Positions 9,231-19,011 of a stretch of 64,000 nt of DNA are shown piece by piece. The position numbers and the translations under genes were made by a program. A model generated the notes under the pieces. The model was not told where the DNA came from and searched no databases. It worked only from the letters and a program-made list of their open reading frames with translations. This stretch comes from Flavobacterium sufflavum (GTDB lineage Bacteria; Bacteroidota; Bacteroidia; Flavobacteriales; Flavobacteriaceae): assembly GCF_004016525.1 (NCBI RefSeq), contig NZ_SACJ01000006.1:124001-188000 (forward strand). The letters are read 5' to 3'. Positions within the stretch are counted from its first letter, which is position 1. Every line of letters begins with the position of its first letter.

Positions 9231-10592
9231 TTGTACGCAATATTAGACATAGAAACTACCGGAGGGCAATTCAACGAAGAAGGAATTACTGAAATTGCTA
9301 TATATAAGTTTGATGGTCATCAAATTGTTGATCAATTCATCAGTTTAGTGAATCCTGAAATCCCAATTCAGCCATTTGTGGTAAAATTAACTGGGATTAA
9401 CAATGCTATGTTGCGTTCGGCTCCTAAATTTTATGAAGTGGCTAAACGCATCATCGAAATTACAGAAGGTTGCGTTTTAGTCGCACATAATGCCGATTTT
9501 GACTATCGCATTCTTCGAACTGAATTTCGTCGTTTAGGATATGATTTTAATATAAAAACGCTTTGTACCGTTGAATTATCCAAAAAACTATTGCCTGAAC
9601 AAACTTCGCATAGTCTGGGAAAATTAGTCCGTGCTTTAGGAATTCCTATGGCCGACAGACATCGTGCCAGTGGTGACGCCATGGCTACGGTAAAGTTATT
9701 CAAAATGTTATTAGACAAAGACCTTGAAAAAGAAATCATTACCAGCTTAATCAAGTCGGAAATACAAAAAGGTATTGCGCCAAAACTATTAGATATTATT
9801 GGAAGTTTACCTTCAAAAACAGGAGTATATTACATTCATAATGAAGAAGGTAAAATCATTTTTATTGGCAAAAGCCGAAACATCAAAAAAAGAGTCAATC
9901 AGCATTTTACAGGAATAACCCGAAGCGCTAAAAAAATCCAAGCCGAAGTTTTCACCGTAACTTATGAAGAAACCGGAAACGAACTCATCGCACTGATAAA
10001 AGAAGCGCAGGAAATTAAAATAAACAAACCCATTTATAACCGAATGGCACGCAAGAATCATTTTTCCTGGGCTATTTATCCTGAAAAAGACAGCGAGGGT
10101 TATTTGCGTTTGAAACTTCAAAAAACGGATGGTAGAAAAAAAGAAATTCTTTCTTATACCAACGCAGCCGATGGAAAAAACGCCCTGTTTCGTATTACTG
10201 CCAATTATCATTTGTGCCAAAAATTAACCGGCTTATATGAAACCAAAACCCATTGCTTTCAGCACACTATTAACGAATGTGACGGTGCCTGTGTGGGTAA
10301 AATTCCAAGCTCAGAATACAACGAAAGAATTCAAAGTTTCATTGATAAAAACAGCTTTGACAATAAAAACATGATTGTTATTGACCGGGGAAGAAATATC
10401 AATGAAAGGAGTGCAATTTTAGTCGAAAATGGTGTTTATAAAGGCTATGCTTTTTATGATTTGAACTATCAGATTACCAATGTCGACATCCTGAAAAACA
10501 TCCTGATTCCAATGGAAAGCAATCGGGATACACAACGAATTATTCAAGCTTACATTAGAAAAAACAAATCCTTAAAGATTATTCATTTTTAG
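9231..10592 (+). CDS. DnaQ-type exonuclease / GIY-YIG (UvrC-like) fusion
   Basis: The 453-residue protein joins two nuclease domains. Residues 1-170 form a DEDDh 3'-5' exonuclease (ILDIETTG for the first acidic pair, HNADFDYRIL, and HRASGDA for the last His and Asp). Residues 195-280 form a GIY-YIG domain (TGVYYI then IFIGKSRNIKKRV), as in the N-terminus of UvrC and in Cho. Such fusions occur in Bacteroidota and actinobacteria and are presumed DNA-repair nucleases. It starts with TTG at 9231, directly before the exonuclease motif. The C-terminal third is conserved in the family but lacks the UvrC endonuclease domain. Confidence 0.88.
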   Translation: MYAILDIETTGGQFNEEGITEIAIYKFDGHQIVDQFISLVNPEIPIQPFVVKLTGINNAMLRSAPKFYEVAKRIIEITEGCVLVAHNADFDYRILRTEFRRLGYDFNIKTLCTVELSKKLLPEQTSHSLGKLVRALGIPMADRHRASGDAMATVKLFKMLLDKDLEKEIITSLIKSEIQKGIAPKLLDIIGSLPSKTGVYYIHNEEGKIIFIGKSRNIKKRVNQHFTGITRSAKKIQAEVFTVTYEETGNELIALIKEAQEIKINKPIYNRMARKNHFSWAIYPEKDSEGYLRLKLQKTDGRKKEILSYTNAADGKNALFRITANYHLCQKLTGLYETKTHCFQHTINECDGACVGKIPSSEYNERIQSFIDKNSFDNKNMIVIDRGRNINERSAILVENGVYKGYAFYDLNYQITNVDILKNILIPMESNRDTQRIIQAYIRKNKSLKIIHF

Positions 10593-10677
10593 AAGAAAGC
10601 ATCTATCGTTATTAATACACAAGCACAAAACTTATTAAAATTTTTGTTTTCAACGCTGTATTCCTTAGAAACCAAAT

Positions 10678-11601
10678 ATGAAACACCTAATTACCATAAT
10701 CGGGCCAACAGCCATAGGAAAAACTGCTTTGAGTATTCAATTAGCCAATCATTACAATTGCGAAATTGTTTCTTGTGATAGCCGTCAGTTTTTTAAGGAA
10801 ATGACCATCGGGACTGCAGTTCCTAATCAAAAAGAATTGGCTGCAGCAAAACATCATTTTATTCAAAACAAATCCATTTTTGAAAATTATACCGTAGGCG
10901 ATTTCGAAAAAGAAGCCATTGCAACCATTGAAGAATTGTTCAAAACCAATGATTATGTAGTATTAGTGGGTGGTTCAGGTTTGTATGTCAATGCAATTTT
11001 GAAAGGTTTTGACGATTTCCCCGAAATTGACTCGGCTGTACGCCAAGAAGTCAATGCCAATTATGAAAAACTAGGCATTGGTTATTTACAAGAACAGCTT
11101 AAAAAACTGGATCCTGATTATTTCGAAAAAATTAGTGCCGAAAATCCGCAAACCTTACTCAATCCGCAACGCATGATGCGATTTGTAGAAGTTTGTATAG
11201 GAACAGGAAAACCTTATTCTTCTTTTTTAAGTCAAAAGAAAAACGAAAGAAACTTCACTCCTATTCTCATTGGTCTCGAAGCCGAAAGAAATGTCATGTA
11301 CAACCGCATTAACCAGAGAGTTGACATCATGCTGGGCGAAGGTTTACTTCAGGAAGCGAAGAATTTGTATCCAAATAAGAAGTTAAATGCGCTACAAACC
11401 GTTGGTTATCGGGAATTATTTAGTTATTTCGACAAAGAATTCACTTTAGAATTTGCCATCGAAGAAATCAAAAAAAACACACGCCGTTTTGCAAAACGCC
11501 AACTCACTTGGTTCAAACGAGATGAAAACACCAAATGGTTTCATTTTGAAACACCAATATATCAAATAATTGATTATGTCAATTTGAAACAAAAATCCTA
11601 A
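10678..11601 (+). CDS. miaA: tRNA dimethylallyltransferase
   Basis: It transfers an isopentenyl group from dimethylallyl diphosphate to A37 of tRNAs reading U-starting codons. The P-loop GPTAIGKT is at residues 9-16, followed by EIVSCDSRQFFKEMTIGTAVP, the core DSRQ motif of the family. The VGGSGLYVNAIL segment and C-terminal QTVGYRELF and TRRFAKRQLTWFKRD motifs complete it. At 307 residues it is full length. The gene is 34 bases ahead of the thioesterase gene and is probably cotranscribed with it. Confidence 0.96.
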   Translation: MKHLITIIGPTAIGKTALSIQLANHYNCEIVSCDSRQFFKEMTIGTAVPNQKELAAAKHHFIQNKSIFENYTVGDFEKEAIATIEELFKTNDYVVLVGGSGLYVNAILKGFDDFPEIDSAVRQEVNANYEKLGIGYLQEQLKKLDPDYFEKISAENPQTLLNPQRMMRFVEVCIGTGKPYSSFLSQKKNERNFTPILIGLEAERNVMYNRINQRVDIMLGEGLLQEAKNLYPNKKLNALQTVGYRELFSYFDKEFTLEFAIEEIKKNTRRFAKRQLTWFKRDENTKWFHFETPIYQIIDYVNLKQKS

Positions 11602-11635
11602 ACCTAAAATCGTTAACCTGAAATCATAAATCTCC

Positions 11636-12376
11636 ATGCCAATAGATTCTAATTTCACTTCCATATTAAGCAAAGACTTCGAAATCAATTTCACCCAATG
11701 TTTGCCTTCGGGAAGCTTAAAATATACAGAATTGTGTAATTTGCTACAGCTTACCGCAGCGGCACATTCTGAAATTGGAGGCATCAGTTTTTCTGACATG
11801 CAGGAATTTGACCAGGCCTGGGTTTTAAGCCGAATGAGAGTAGAAATTAGCGATTTGCCAAAATGGAAAGATACCGTAACGGTAAAAACCTGGATTAACA
11901 GTTTGGAGAATTCACGTTCGGTACGTGCTTTAGAAATGTATGTCAATGACAAAAAGATTGTGGGTTGCGAGACATTTTGGGCAGTTTTCAATACTAAAAA
12001 ACGTCGTCCTGAACTACTAACATTGGCACACGATCATTTTGAATTATTCCCGGATGTAAAAGCTACCCAGGAAGGATTTTCAAAAATTGACATTAATCCT
12101 GAGAAAGAAGAAGTTTTTAGTAAAACCGTTATTTTATCTGATTTGGATATTGTTAATCATGTCAACAATGTCAAATATCTGGAATGGTGTATGGATTTAG
12201 TGGATGAAAATATCATTTTAAAACAAAAAATTAAAAGCTTCGAAATGAATTTCATGAAAGAACTTTCACTACGTGATGAAGTAATGATTCACGAAAATAT
12301 TTCAGACGATGTCATTGTTTTTAGCATTACCAAAGAAGATAAAAACTGCTTTGCGTTGCAATTGAATTTGGTATAA
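11636..12376 (+). CDS. Acyl-ACP thioesterase
   Basis: A 246-residue double-hotdog protein that should release fatty acids from acyl carrier protein. The first hotdog runs over residues 1-125 and contains the QAWVLSRMRVEI strand. The second contains DLDIVNHVNNVKYLEWCMD, the N-x-H-V-N-N signature of FatA/FatB-type thioesterases with the catalytic Asn and His. It lies between miaA and a terminator. The chain-length preference cannot be told from sequence. Confidence 0.88.
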   Translation: MPIDSNFTSILSKDFEINFTQCLPSGSLKYTELCNLLQLTAAAHSEIGGISFSDMQEFDQAWVLSRMRVEISDLPKWKDTVTVKTWINSLENSRSVRALEMYVNDKKIVGCETFWAVFNTKKRRPELLTLAHDHFELFPDVKATQEGFSKIDINPEKEEVFSKTVILSDLDIVNHVNNVKYLEWCMDLVDENIILKQKIKSFEMNFMKELSLRDEVMIHENISDDVIVFSITKEDKNCFALQLNLV

Positions 12377-12417
12377 ATTTCCAAAAATAATCCTAAAGTT
12401 TCCTAATTAAAAGTTAT

Positions 12418-12450
12418 AAAGCCACGCTGGATTTTTTAGCTTGGCTTTTT
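12418..12450 (+). terminator. Intrinsic terminator
   Basis: AAAGCCACGCT pairs with AGCTTGGCTTT (one mismatch) and is followed by a T run. It lies 42 bases after the thioesterase stop codon. Confidence 0.7.
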
Positions 12451-12476
12451 TTGTCTTATTTTAATCTTCCAAAATA

Positions 12477-13163
12477 ATGACAATCATCAAAAATCTTTTC
12501 AAAAATACAGAACCCATTCATCTATTGGCTAATGCCAATTCGGACAAGGATTATTTCCCTCTGGATTTATCGGTTGTTAATGTTGCTTTGGTAAAGATTA
12601 ATACCACAAATCATCTTACACTTGAAGCTTATATTCAGGAACAACGACAATTTTTCGATTCAAAAATAGCTTTTGGCGGTTATCTGGAAAAACGAAATTT
12701 ATATCAAAGAAGTTCACTTTTTAAAAATAACAATACAGAAGAACGCAACATTCACATTGGAATTGATTTATGGACTCAGGCGGGAACAGCGGTAATTTGT
12801 CCGCTGGATGGCTGGATACATAGTTTTAAAAATAATGCTACAATTGGAGATTATGGCCCTACAATTATTTTAAAACATCAATTAGAAAATGATGCCTTTT
12901 ATACTTTATACGGTCATTTGTCGTTAAAAAGCATAGAAAATCTAAAAACAGGAATGCCTTTTAAAAAAGGACAACAATTAGCAAGCTTGGGAAATCCATC
13001 TGAAAATGGTGATTATGCACCACATTTACATTTTCAAATCATCAAAAACATTGAGAATTATAATGGTGATTATCCTGGTGTTTGCCGTGAATCTGATTTG
13101 GATTTTTATTTAGAAAATTGCCCCGACCCTAATCTATTATTAAAAATAAAAAAATTGAAATGA
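12477..13163 (+). CDS. M23 family peptidoglycan endopeptidase
   Basis: A 228-residue lysostaphin-type metallopeptidase. The zinc ligands are visible: His93 and Asp97 in HIGIDLW, the His147 of YGHLSL, and His183/His185 in APHLHFQI. The GTAVICPLDGW and GQQLASLGN strands are typical of the LytM fold. No signal peptide is obvious, which is unusual for a wall-acting enzyme and may mean a cytoplasmic recycling or carbohydrate-modifying role for this variant. It overlaps the following lipoprotein gene by 4 bases (ATGA), indicating coupling. Confidence 0.85.
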   Translation: MTIIKNLFKNTEPIHLLANANSDKDYFPLDLSVVNVALVKINTTNHLTLEAYIQEQRQFFDSKIAFGGYLEKRNLYQRSSLFKNNNTEERNIHIGIDLWTQAGTAVICPLDGWIHSFKNNATIGDYGPTIILKHQLENDAFYTLYGHLSLKSIENLKTGMPFKKGQQLASLGNPSENGDYAPHLHFQIIKNIENYNGDYPGVCRESDLDFYLENCPDPNLLLKIKKLK

Positions 13164-13636
13164 AAAAACTGATCGTAATCTTAAGCTTAATTGCAGTGGT
13201 AGGATGTAAATCAAAAAAAGCACATCAAAGTGAGCCTAAAGCTGATGAAATTGTAAAACTGGCTTTAAGTCAAGTCAACAACAGTCAGAAAAACAAAGCC
13301 TACGAATTAGGAAAACGCGTTCTATCGACTTGCAATACGTCAAAATTTAAGCCTTTTACAAGCAGCGAAGCTACAACATCAGTTATCAATAATATTACTA
13401 TCGAAAAACTCTCTAAAACCTGTGCCAAATACAGACAATGGTATGGAACTTTTAAAGATTTGGAATTAGCTGAAGTATACCTAAACACCAATGACCAAAC
13501 AACAGTGTATCGCTTTAGAGCTTTGTATACTAAAAAAGTAGCCAACAAAGAATTGCGTGTTTTTATGAACTCGGACAATTTGGTTTCAGCGATAAAAACT
13601 TCCGATTGGGTAGATCCTTTTACATACAACCAATAA
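13160..13636 (+). CDS. Conserved lipoprotein of unknown function
   Basis: The 158-residue product begins with a lipoprotein signal peptide ending in the lipobox VVGC (Cys16). The mature part is soluble and basic (two Cys near residues 53 and 80 could pair) and has no motif I recognise. The start overlaps the M23 stop by 4 bases, so it is translated with that peptidase and may serve it in the envelope, which is inference only. Confidence 0.7.
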   Translation: MKKLIVILSLIAVVGCKSKKAHQSEPKADEIVKLALSQVNNSQKNKAYELGKRVLSTCNTSKFKPFTSSEATTSVINNITIEKLSKTCAKYRQWYGTFKDLELAEVYLNTNDQTTVYRFRALYTKKVANKELRVFMNSDNLVSAIKTSDWVDPFTYNQ

Positions 13637-13646
13637 AAATCTCAAA

Positions 13647-14168
13647 ATGAAATCAAAAATACTACTACTTCTTTTATTCATTTCGATTACAGCCACAAGT
13701 CAGCAAATAATGACTCTAAAAGGCAATAAACAATACAAAGCCACTCCTAATTGGAATTTTATAAGTACCAATTATGCTCTTGGTGGTGAAGTTCAGGTAC
13801 AAGTGGCTAAAACGGAAAGTGGTGGTATATTGAAACTCTCGGCTGCTACGACGAATCCTAAATTTATTATTTCAGGGACAGTGTATGTGTATCTTAGCGA
13901 TAACAGCTATATCAGTTGTAGCGATAAAGGATTATTTGAAAACAGTGATACCAGGCTTAATTCCTATTTTACATTTACAGCTGCCGAGATGAACAAACTC
14001 AAAAAGCTAAACATCGCATCGATACGCTTCAACATCAAAGGGAAATCGGATAATTTTAGTAGTCAAACCGGTAATTTTACGGCTCTCAACAAAAAATCCT
14101 ATTACACAAGCAGCTGCGAAAAAAGCAAAAACATATTTGATACTAACAAAGAAATTACTTTGCTATAA
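13647..14168 (+). CDS. Secreted protein of unknown function
   Basis: A 173-residue product with a signal peptide ending near TATSQQ. The rest is rich in beta-strand-like segments (GEVQVQVAKTESGGILKLS, KFIISGTVYVYLSDNSYISC) and I recognise no family. It follows the lipoprotein gene after 10 bases and is probably the third gene of the M23 operon. No membrane anchor is visible. Confidence 0.65.
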   Translation: MKSKILLLLLFISITATSQQIMTLKGNKQYKATPNWNFISTNYALGGEVQVQVAKTESGGILKLSAATTNPKFIISGTVYVYLSDNSYISCSDKGLFENSDTRLNSYFTFTAAEMNKLKKLNIASIRFNIKGKSDNFSSQTGNFTALNKKSYYTSSCEKSKNIFDTNKEITLL

Positions 14169-14296
14169 GCATACTAATTTTGGTTTATCCAAAATAATAT
14201 CACAATATTTATTCTAAAAAAAATATTCAAAACAAAAAATATTCTTACATTTAATCTAAAATACAAACTACGCATTTTAAATTATAAGTTTGAAAT

Positions 14297-14767
14297 ATGA
14301 CTCCATCAGAAAAAATAATTCATCAATTATATACTTCAATTGCCAATGGAGCGATTTCAGAAATGGAAAGCTGTTATAGTCCAAATGTAAAATTTCACGA
14401 CCCCATTTTTGGCACACTAAAAGGCATGGAAGTTCCTAAAATGTGGAAAATGTTGATTGAAAAGAGTAAAGAAAACTTAGCTATAGAATATACGATTATT
14501 AAAAGCAATACTTATAAGGGAACAGCACAATGGACAGCTATTTATACTTTTGGAAAAAACAAAAGACAAATAAAGAACATCATTAAATCTGAATTTCATT
14601 TTAAAGACGGACTCATTATCAAACAAAATGACGATTTCAATATTTGGAATTGGGCAAAACAGGCATTTGGTTTTTCAGGATTTCTTTTTGGCTGGACTGG
14701 TTATATGCAAAAGAAAATTCATGACAAAGCCAAGTTTTCACTTAAAAACTACAAAGAAGCTGTCTGA
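14297..14767 (+). CDS. NTF2-like (SnoaL-type) family protein
   Basis: A 156-residue protein of the cone-shaped alpha+beta NTF2 fold. The N-terminal helix is followed by CYSPNVKFHDPIFGTLKGMEV, the typical SnoaL-like opening, and the later strands TAQWTAIYTFG and FHFKDGLIIKQNDDFN fit. Relatives include ketosteroid-isomerase-like enzymes and binding domains, so a function cannot be assigned. It stands alone with a 128-base AT-rich upstream region. Confidence 0.75.
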   Translation: MTPSEKIIHQLYTSIANGAISEMESCYSPNVKFHDPIFGTLKGMEVPKMWKMLIEKSKENLAIEYTIIKSNTYKGTAQWTAIYTFGKNKRQIKNIIKSEFHFKDGLIIKQNDDFNIWNWAKQAFGFSGFLFGWTGYMQKKIHDKAKFSLKNYKEAV

Positions 14768-14887
14768 AATCAAATTTCATACAATCTTAAAAACACAATA
14801 AATCACTGATTTAAAACGTTTTAATTTAAAAATCTTAACTTTAATACTTCAACCCAAAAAAGGATTTATAAATTAAAAACATGAGTC

Positions 14888-15169
14888 ATGAAAAAAATCA
14901 TTTTTTTAATCCTTTTAGGAGGATTTACATTAACAATCAATAGTTGTAGTGTTGGATATGTTGCCGAACCGCCAACTTACGTTGAAGTCAACATCTCTCC
15001 AAGACCGTATCCTAACTATATTTGGATTGAAGGTGGCTGGGTATGGAGCAGTTCCCGTAATGTTTACATCCAAAAAAAAGGCTATTGGGCTAACCCTAAT
15101 AGCGCACGTGGTCATAGAAAAGGAGAATGGAAAAAATACGATCGTGGGTATCGTTGGGAAAGAAGATGA
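14888..15169 (+). CDS. Small WxxGxW-type lipoprotein
   Basis: A 93-residue product with a lipoprotein signal peptide (lipobox INSC, Cys20). The mature part is rich in Trp, Tyr and Gly (WIEGGWVW, KKGYWAN, RWERR) and resembles the YXWGXW/BcpO-related envelope proteins of Gram-negative bacteria. The role is unknown. It is followed by a very strong terminator. Confidence 0.7.
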   Translation: MKKIIFLILLGGFTLTINSCSVGYVAEPPTYVEVNISPRPYPNYIWIEGGWVWSSSRNVYIQKKGYWANPNSARGHRKGEWKKYDRGYRWERR

Positions 15170-15189
15170 TAAAATAGTTTAATTCAATT

Positions 15190-15229
15190 AAAACAAGCTT
15201 GTGAAAACGATTTTCACAAGCTTGTTTTA
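15190..15229. terminator. Long bidirectional intrinsic terminator
   Basis: An 18-bp near-perfect stem (AAAACAAGCTTGTGAAAA and its complement) closes a 3-nt CGA loop and is followed by TTAT. It separates the small lipoprotein gene from the LLM oxidoreductase gene on the other strand. Confidence 0.85.
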
Positions 15230-15331
15230 TTAACATTCTTCAAAACATTTGACACTCGACTGCGGAAGCTAAGGACGCCCAAACTGATGAAATTTTCACC
15301 AACAAAAAACATCATTTTAAATAGGTAAACA

Positions 15332-16333
15332 CTATTTATTCAATTCTCCTAAAATTTCATAAGAATGTAATCTCGCCTCGTGTTCATAAACAGCGGTAGC
15401 AACCATTAATTCGTCAATTTGAGTAATTTCAATAAATTTTTCTAATTCTTGTTTTATTTTTTCCGGATCTCCAATAAAAGTATACTGAATCATTTGCTGT
15501 AGTGCAGCTTCTTCCATTGGATCCATAAAATCTTCATCAGGTTCTTCCGGCTCTTTGAGCTGCTGTCTGTTTCCTGTGATGATTCCCAGAAATAACTTTT
15601 TAAACGAAGTTGCTAATCGCTCGGCTTCATAATCAGTATCGGCAGCTATTACATTCACACAAGCTATTACATACGGTTCTTTTAATTGTTCCGATGGTTT
15701 AAAATTTCTCCTGTAAATAGCTAATGCGTTATGCAATTGTGCAGGTGCAAAATGACTGGCAAAAGCGTAAGGCAATCCTAAAGAAGCGGCTAAATAAGCA
15801 CTATCAGTGCTGGAACCTAAAATCCATATTGGAATATCCAAACCTTCTCCGGGAAAGGCTCTTACTCTCCCACTTTTATTTCCTTCCGATAAATAGCGTT
15901 GTAATTCTTCTACATTAGCCGGAAATTCCATAGCTGCATATTCGTCTCTTTTTAAAGCAGCAGCTGTAAACTGATCTGTTCCTGGTGCGCGTCCTAAGCC
16001 TAAATCAATTCGGTCAGGAAAAAGCGTAGCCAAAGTTCCAAACTGTTCGGCAACTATCAAAGGCGCATGATTAGGGAGCATAATTCCTCCCGACCCAACT
16101 CTTAATGTTGAAGTTCCGGCAGCAATATGACCAATTAACACCACGGTAGCAGTACTGGCAATTCCTTTCATATTGTGATGCTCAGCCAGCCAAAATCGGT
16201 TATAACCCCACTTTTCTACATGTTGGGCTAATTCTAAACTATTTTTAAAAGTATCGGCTGCATTTCCTCCGTCTCTGACTATAGCTAAATCAAGAACGGA
16301 TATTTTTATTTGCGAAAGTCTATTTGCAGTCAT
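15332..16333 (-). CDS. LLM class flavin-dependent oxidoreductase
   Basis: A 333-residue luciferase-like monooxygenase using reduced FMN. It has the family landmarks WLAEHHNM near residue 48, [20 protein letters not shown] near 75, and [13 protein letters not shown] near 110, and resembles the YhbW/MsnO8 subgroup. The substrate is unknown. It is divergent from the FAD monooxygenase gene, with about 220 bases between the two starts that must hold both promoters. Confidence 0.88.
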   Translation of the reverse strand: MTANRLSQIKISVLDLAIVRDGGNAADTFKNSLELAQHVEKWGYNRFWLAEHHNMKGIASTATVVLIGHIAAGTSTLRVGSGGIMLPNHAPLIVAEQFGTLATLFPDRIDLGLGRAPGTDQFTAAALKRDEYAAMEFPANVEELQRYLSEGNKSGRVRAFPGEGLDIPIWILGSSTDSAYLAASLGLPYAFASHFAPAQLHNALAIYRRNFKPSEQLKEPYVIACVNVIAADTDYEAERLATSFKKLFLGIITGNRQQLKEPEEPDEDFMDPMEEAALQQMIQYTFIGDPEKIKQELEKFIEITQIDELMVATAVYEHEARLHSYEILGELNK

Positions 16334-16553
16334 AAAATCATCATCTTATTTGTATATACAAAAGTAAGAATTGTAAAATGCTTTCAAGAATATCAAATAC
16401 TAATAGAAAGTTAAATAGAGACTTATGAAAATAACCTAAAAAGTATCAAAATAATACTGTTTCTTTGATAGTCCTTTTTGTCTTAAATTTACACAGTTTT
16501 AAAAAGTGGTAAAATATTGAAAAACATAAGTTTTCAACTTAAATAAAAAGGAA

Positions 16554-18002
16554 TTGGAAAAAATAAAAAACGAAGAAGCAAACTGGACTATCTGTCCCGA
16601 ATGTAAGGGACGAGGTAAAAAAAGCCGAGGACTCAGCAATAAAGCGCGACTTCGCTATAAAACAGCCTTAGAGGAATTTGAAAAAACGAATGGTGAAGGA
16701 ACAGCTCCTATTCGTCCTAAGGGGCATCTACACTCCTGTTTGAATTGTTCCGGATCCGGTTTGATTTCTGCTATCAGCCCTCCTAAAGCGGATACAGAAA
16801 ACTACCCGCATATTGCTATTGTTGGCGCTGGTATTGGCGGAGTGGCTCTTGCCGTTGCTTGTTTGCATCGCGGAATTCCCTTTACCCTTTTTGAACGTGA
16901 CACCAACTTCGAAGCTCGATCTCAGGGCTACGGACTTACGTTGCAACAAGCCAGTAAAGCAATTGAGGGATTGGGTATTTTTTCGTTGGATGACAGAGTG
17001 ATCTCTACAAGACATTTGGTTCATACTACTGATGGAAAAGTTATTGGCGAATGGGGTGTCAGAAAGTGGATAGCCTCGGATGCTAAAACCTTTCAGAAAC
17101 GTACCAATGTGCATATTGCACGACAATCTTTACGTTTAGCACTACTTCAGCAGCTTGGCAAACAGAATATAGTACATTGGGGACATCAATTAGTAGATTT
17201 CAAAGAATCTGAGGATGACGCTGTTGATCTCAACTTTCAAGTGAACGGGGAAATAAAGAGCTACAAAGCAGATCTTGTCGTTGGAGCCGATGGTATTCGC
17301 AGTTCGGTGCGAAGAATATTGATTGGCGAAGATACTACTCCTTTGCGTTATCTGGATTGTATTGTAATTTTGGGTATTTGTCCTTTAAGTGCTCTCGAAA
17401 GTCTTAACAATCCTTTACTGGACTCGGCTACTGTATTTCAAACCGCCAATGGCAATGAACGAATCTACATCATGCCTTACAATTCAGACTCAGTAATGTG
17501 GCAGCTTAGCTTTCCAATGACAGAAAAAGAGGCTAAAGAGTTAAGCGCTCAAGGACCTCAAGCACTCAAAGAAGAAGCTTGTCGTAGAACGCAGTGGCAT
17601 AGTCCTATACCTGAAATTTTAGAAATGACTTTAGAAGCTCAAATTTCTGGCTATCCTGTTTATGACCGGGAATTACTCAGTTCGGAATTGTTAGCGAAAG
17701 CGGGAAAAGTAACTCTAATTGGAGATGCAGCTCATCCCATAAGTCCATTCAAAGGACAGGGAGCAAATCAGGCACTGTTGGATGCACTCAAGCTGGCCCG
17801 AAGAATTTTCAAAGGATGCCGACCTTTATCTGAATGGCGAAAAACCGGAATAAGGGAAAGTGTATTAACTGAGTTTGAAGCGGAAATGCTAGAACGCTCT
17901 GCTACTAAAGTAAAAGATTCAGCAGATGCTGCACAGTTCCTGCATTCTGATATTGTGCTTCATGAAAGCGATGAGCCCAGAGGACGTTCTTTAAAGAAAT
18001 AA
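16554..18002 (+). CDS. FAD-dependent monooxygenase with N-terminal zinc-ribbon-like domain
   Basis: A 482-residue group A flavoprotein hydroxylase. Residues 87-101 carry the FAD Rossmann motif (AIVGAGIGGVALA), 243-251 the VGADGIRSS motif and 387-400 the IGDAAHPISPFKGQG motif. The first 80 residues are unusual: two CxxC pairs (Cys14/17 and Cys62/65, each followed by Gly-rich turns) that resemble a DnaJ-type zinc knuckle or a metal-binding ribbon. The start is a TTG at 16554 directly before this domain. The C-terminal tail DEPRGRSLKK recurs at 21.35 kb. Substrate unknown. Confidence 0.82.
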   Translation: MEKIKNEEANWTICPECKGRGKKSRGLSNKARLRYKTALEEFEKTNGEGTAPIRPKGHLHSCLNCSGSGLISAISPPKADTENYPHIAIVGAGIGGVALAVACLHRGIPFTLFERDTNFEARSQGYGLTLQQASKAIEGLGIFSLDDRVISTRHLVHTTDGKVIGEWGVRKWIASDAKTFQKRTNVHIARQSLRLALLQQLGKQNIVHWGHQLVDFKESEDDAVDLNFQVNGEIKSYKADLVVGADGIRSSVRRILIGEDTTPLRYLDCIVILGICPLSALESLNNPLLDSATVFQTANGNERIYIMPYNSDSVMWQLSFPMTEKEAKELSAQGPQALKEEACRRTQWHSPIPEILEMTLEAQISGYPVYDRELLSSELLAKAGKVTLIGDAAHPISPFKGQGANQALLDALKLARRIFKGCRPLSEWRKTGIRESVLTEFEAEMLERSATKVKDSADAAQFLHSDIVLHESDEPRGRSLKK

Positions 18003-18028
18003 TGAAATTTGCTTATAAAAAAAGTCTA

Positions 18029-18070
18029 CAAACAAAAAAACTGCCTTTATAGAACAGTCTTTTTGTTTGC
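18029..18070. terminator. Bidirectional terminator between convergent genes
   Basis: CAAACAAAAAAACTG pairs with CAGTCTTTTTGTTTG (one mismatch) around a loop of about 11 bases. It lies between the FAD monooxygenase and the quinone oxidoreductase, whose stop codons face each other. Confidence 0.7.
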
Positions 18071-18087
18071 TAAAAATACTATTTCTT

Positions 18088-19011
18088 TTACTCTACAAGG
18101 AGAATAACCTTCCCATTTACTCCACCAGCTGTTAAAAAATCCTGGGCTACTGCCGCTTCTTCAAGCTTAAATATTTTAGAAACAATTGTTTGGAATTTTC
18201 CGGTTTCTATTAATTCAATTCCGTTTTGTAACGTCTTAGACGATATATCAGAAGCTACAAAATAGGCATTCACACTGTATTGCCCTGCCAGCTCCTGTGA
18301 TGGTGGTGTGGCGATACTCAATAGTTTACCACCAGGCTTTAAAATCTGAAAAAGCTTTCTCTGAGTATCACCACCAGCGGTATCTGCCACCAAATCAACA
18401 TCTTTAGCAATATTGGTCACATCCTGTAATTTATAATCAATCACTTCGTCGGCACCAAGGCTTTTTGCTAACGCCACACCATTTCCGGATGCGGTTGCAA
18501 TAACGTAAGCGCCAGCAGCTTTTGCCATTTGCACCATAGCACCTCCAACAGCACCGGCACCGCCCTGGATTAAAACTTTTTGGCCTTTTTCTAATTTTCC
18601 TTCTGTAAATAATACTGATTGTGCAGTTCCTAAAGTGACAATTATTGAAGCTGCTTCTTCGAAGGACAGGCTTTTCGGTTTCAGCAAAACAAAATTTTCG
18701 TTTGCAGTTACATATTGTGCATAAGCGTTTTTCCTTGTAAGGGCGATAACCTCATCACCTATTTTAAATTTGGATACACCCGCTCCAACGGCAACAATTA
18801 TTCCCGCAGCTTCACCACCCGGTATAAAGGGCATTTCCACGGGACGGGTTTCCTTCATAAATCCCATGCGTATTTTCATATCTATCGGATTCACCCCTGC
18901 TGCCTTAACCTGGATTAAAACATCATTTTCACTCTGGATCGATGGTATCGAAACCTCAACCAGTTCAATCACAACCGAACTTCCATAGTCTTTGTATTGA
19001 ATTGCTTTCAT
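18088..19011 (-). CDS. NADP-dependent quinone oxidoreductase (zinc-type MDR family)
   Basis: A 307-residue medium-chain dehydrogenase/reductase of the QOR type that reduces quinones or enones with NADPH. It has GVNPIDMKIR near residue 40, FIPGGEAAGIIVAVG, and the cofactor motif GGAGAVGGAMVQMAKAAGAYVIATA near 150. The structural zinc cysteines of the long-chain forms are absent, as is normal for QORs. Its ATG overlaps the stop codon of the Old Yellow Enzyme gene (TAATG), so the two are translationally coupled and probably act together on electrophilic carbonyls. Confidence 0.9.
   Translation of the reverse strand: MKAIQYKDYGSSVVIELVEVSIPSIQSENDVLIQVKAAGVNPIDMKIRMGFMKETRPVEMPFIPGGEAAGIIVAVGAGVSKFKIGDEVIALTRKNAYAQYVTANENFVLLKPKSLSFEEAASIIVTLGTAQSVLFTEGKLEKGQKVLIQGGAGAVGGAMVQMAKAAGAYVIATASGNGVALAKSLGADEVIDYKLQDVTNIAKDVDLVADTAGGDTQRKLFQILKPGGKLLSIATPPSQELAGQYSVNAYFVASDISSKTLQNGIELIETGKFQTIVSKIFKLEEAAVAQDFLTAGGVNGKVILLVE

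Noticed and set aside
15241-15270. Another REP-like repeat (GACACTCGACTGCGG)
   Set aside because: Only a short stretch resembles the repeat and no palindrome is complete, so it is not listed as a feature.
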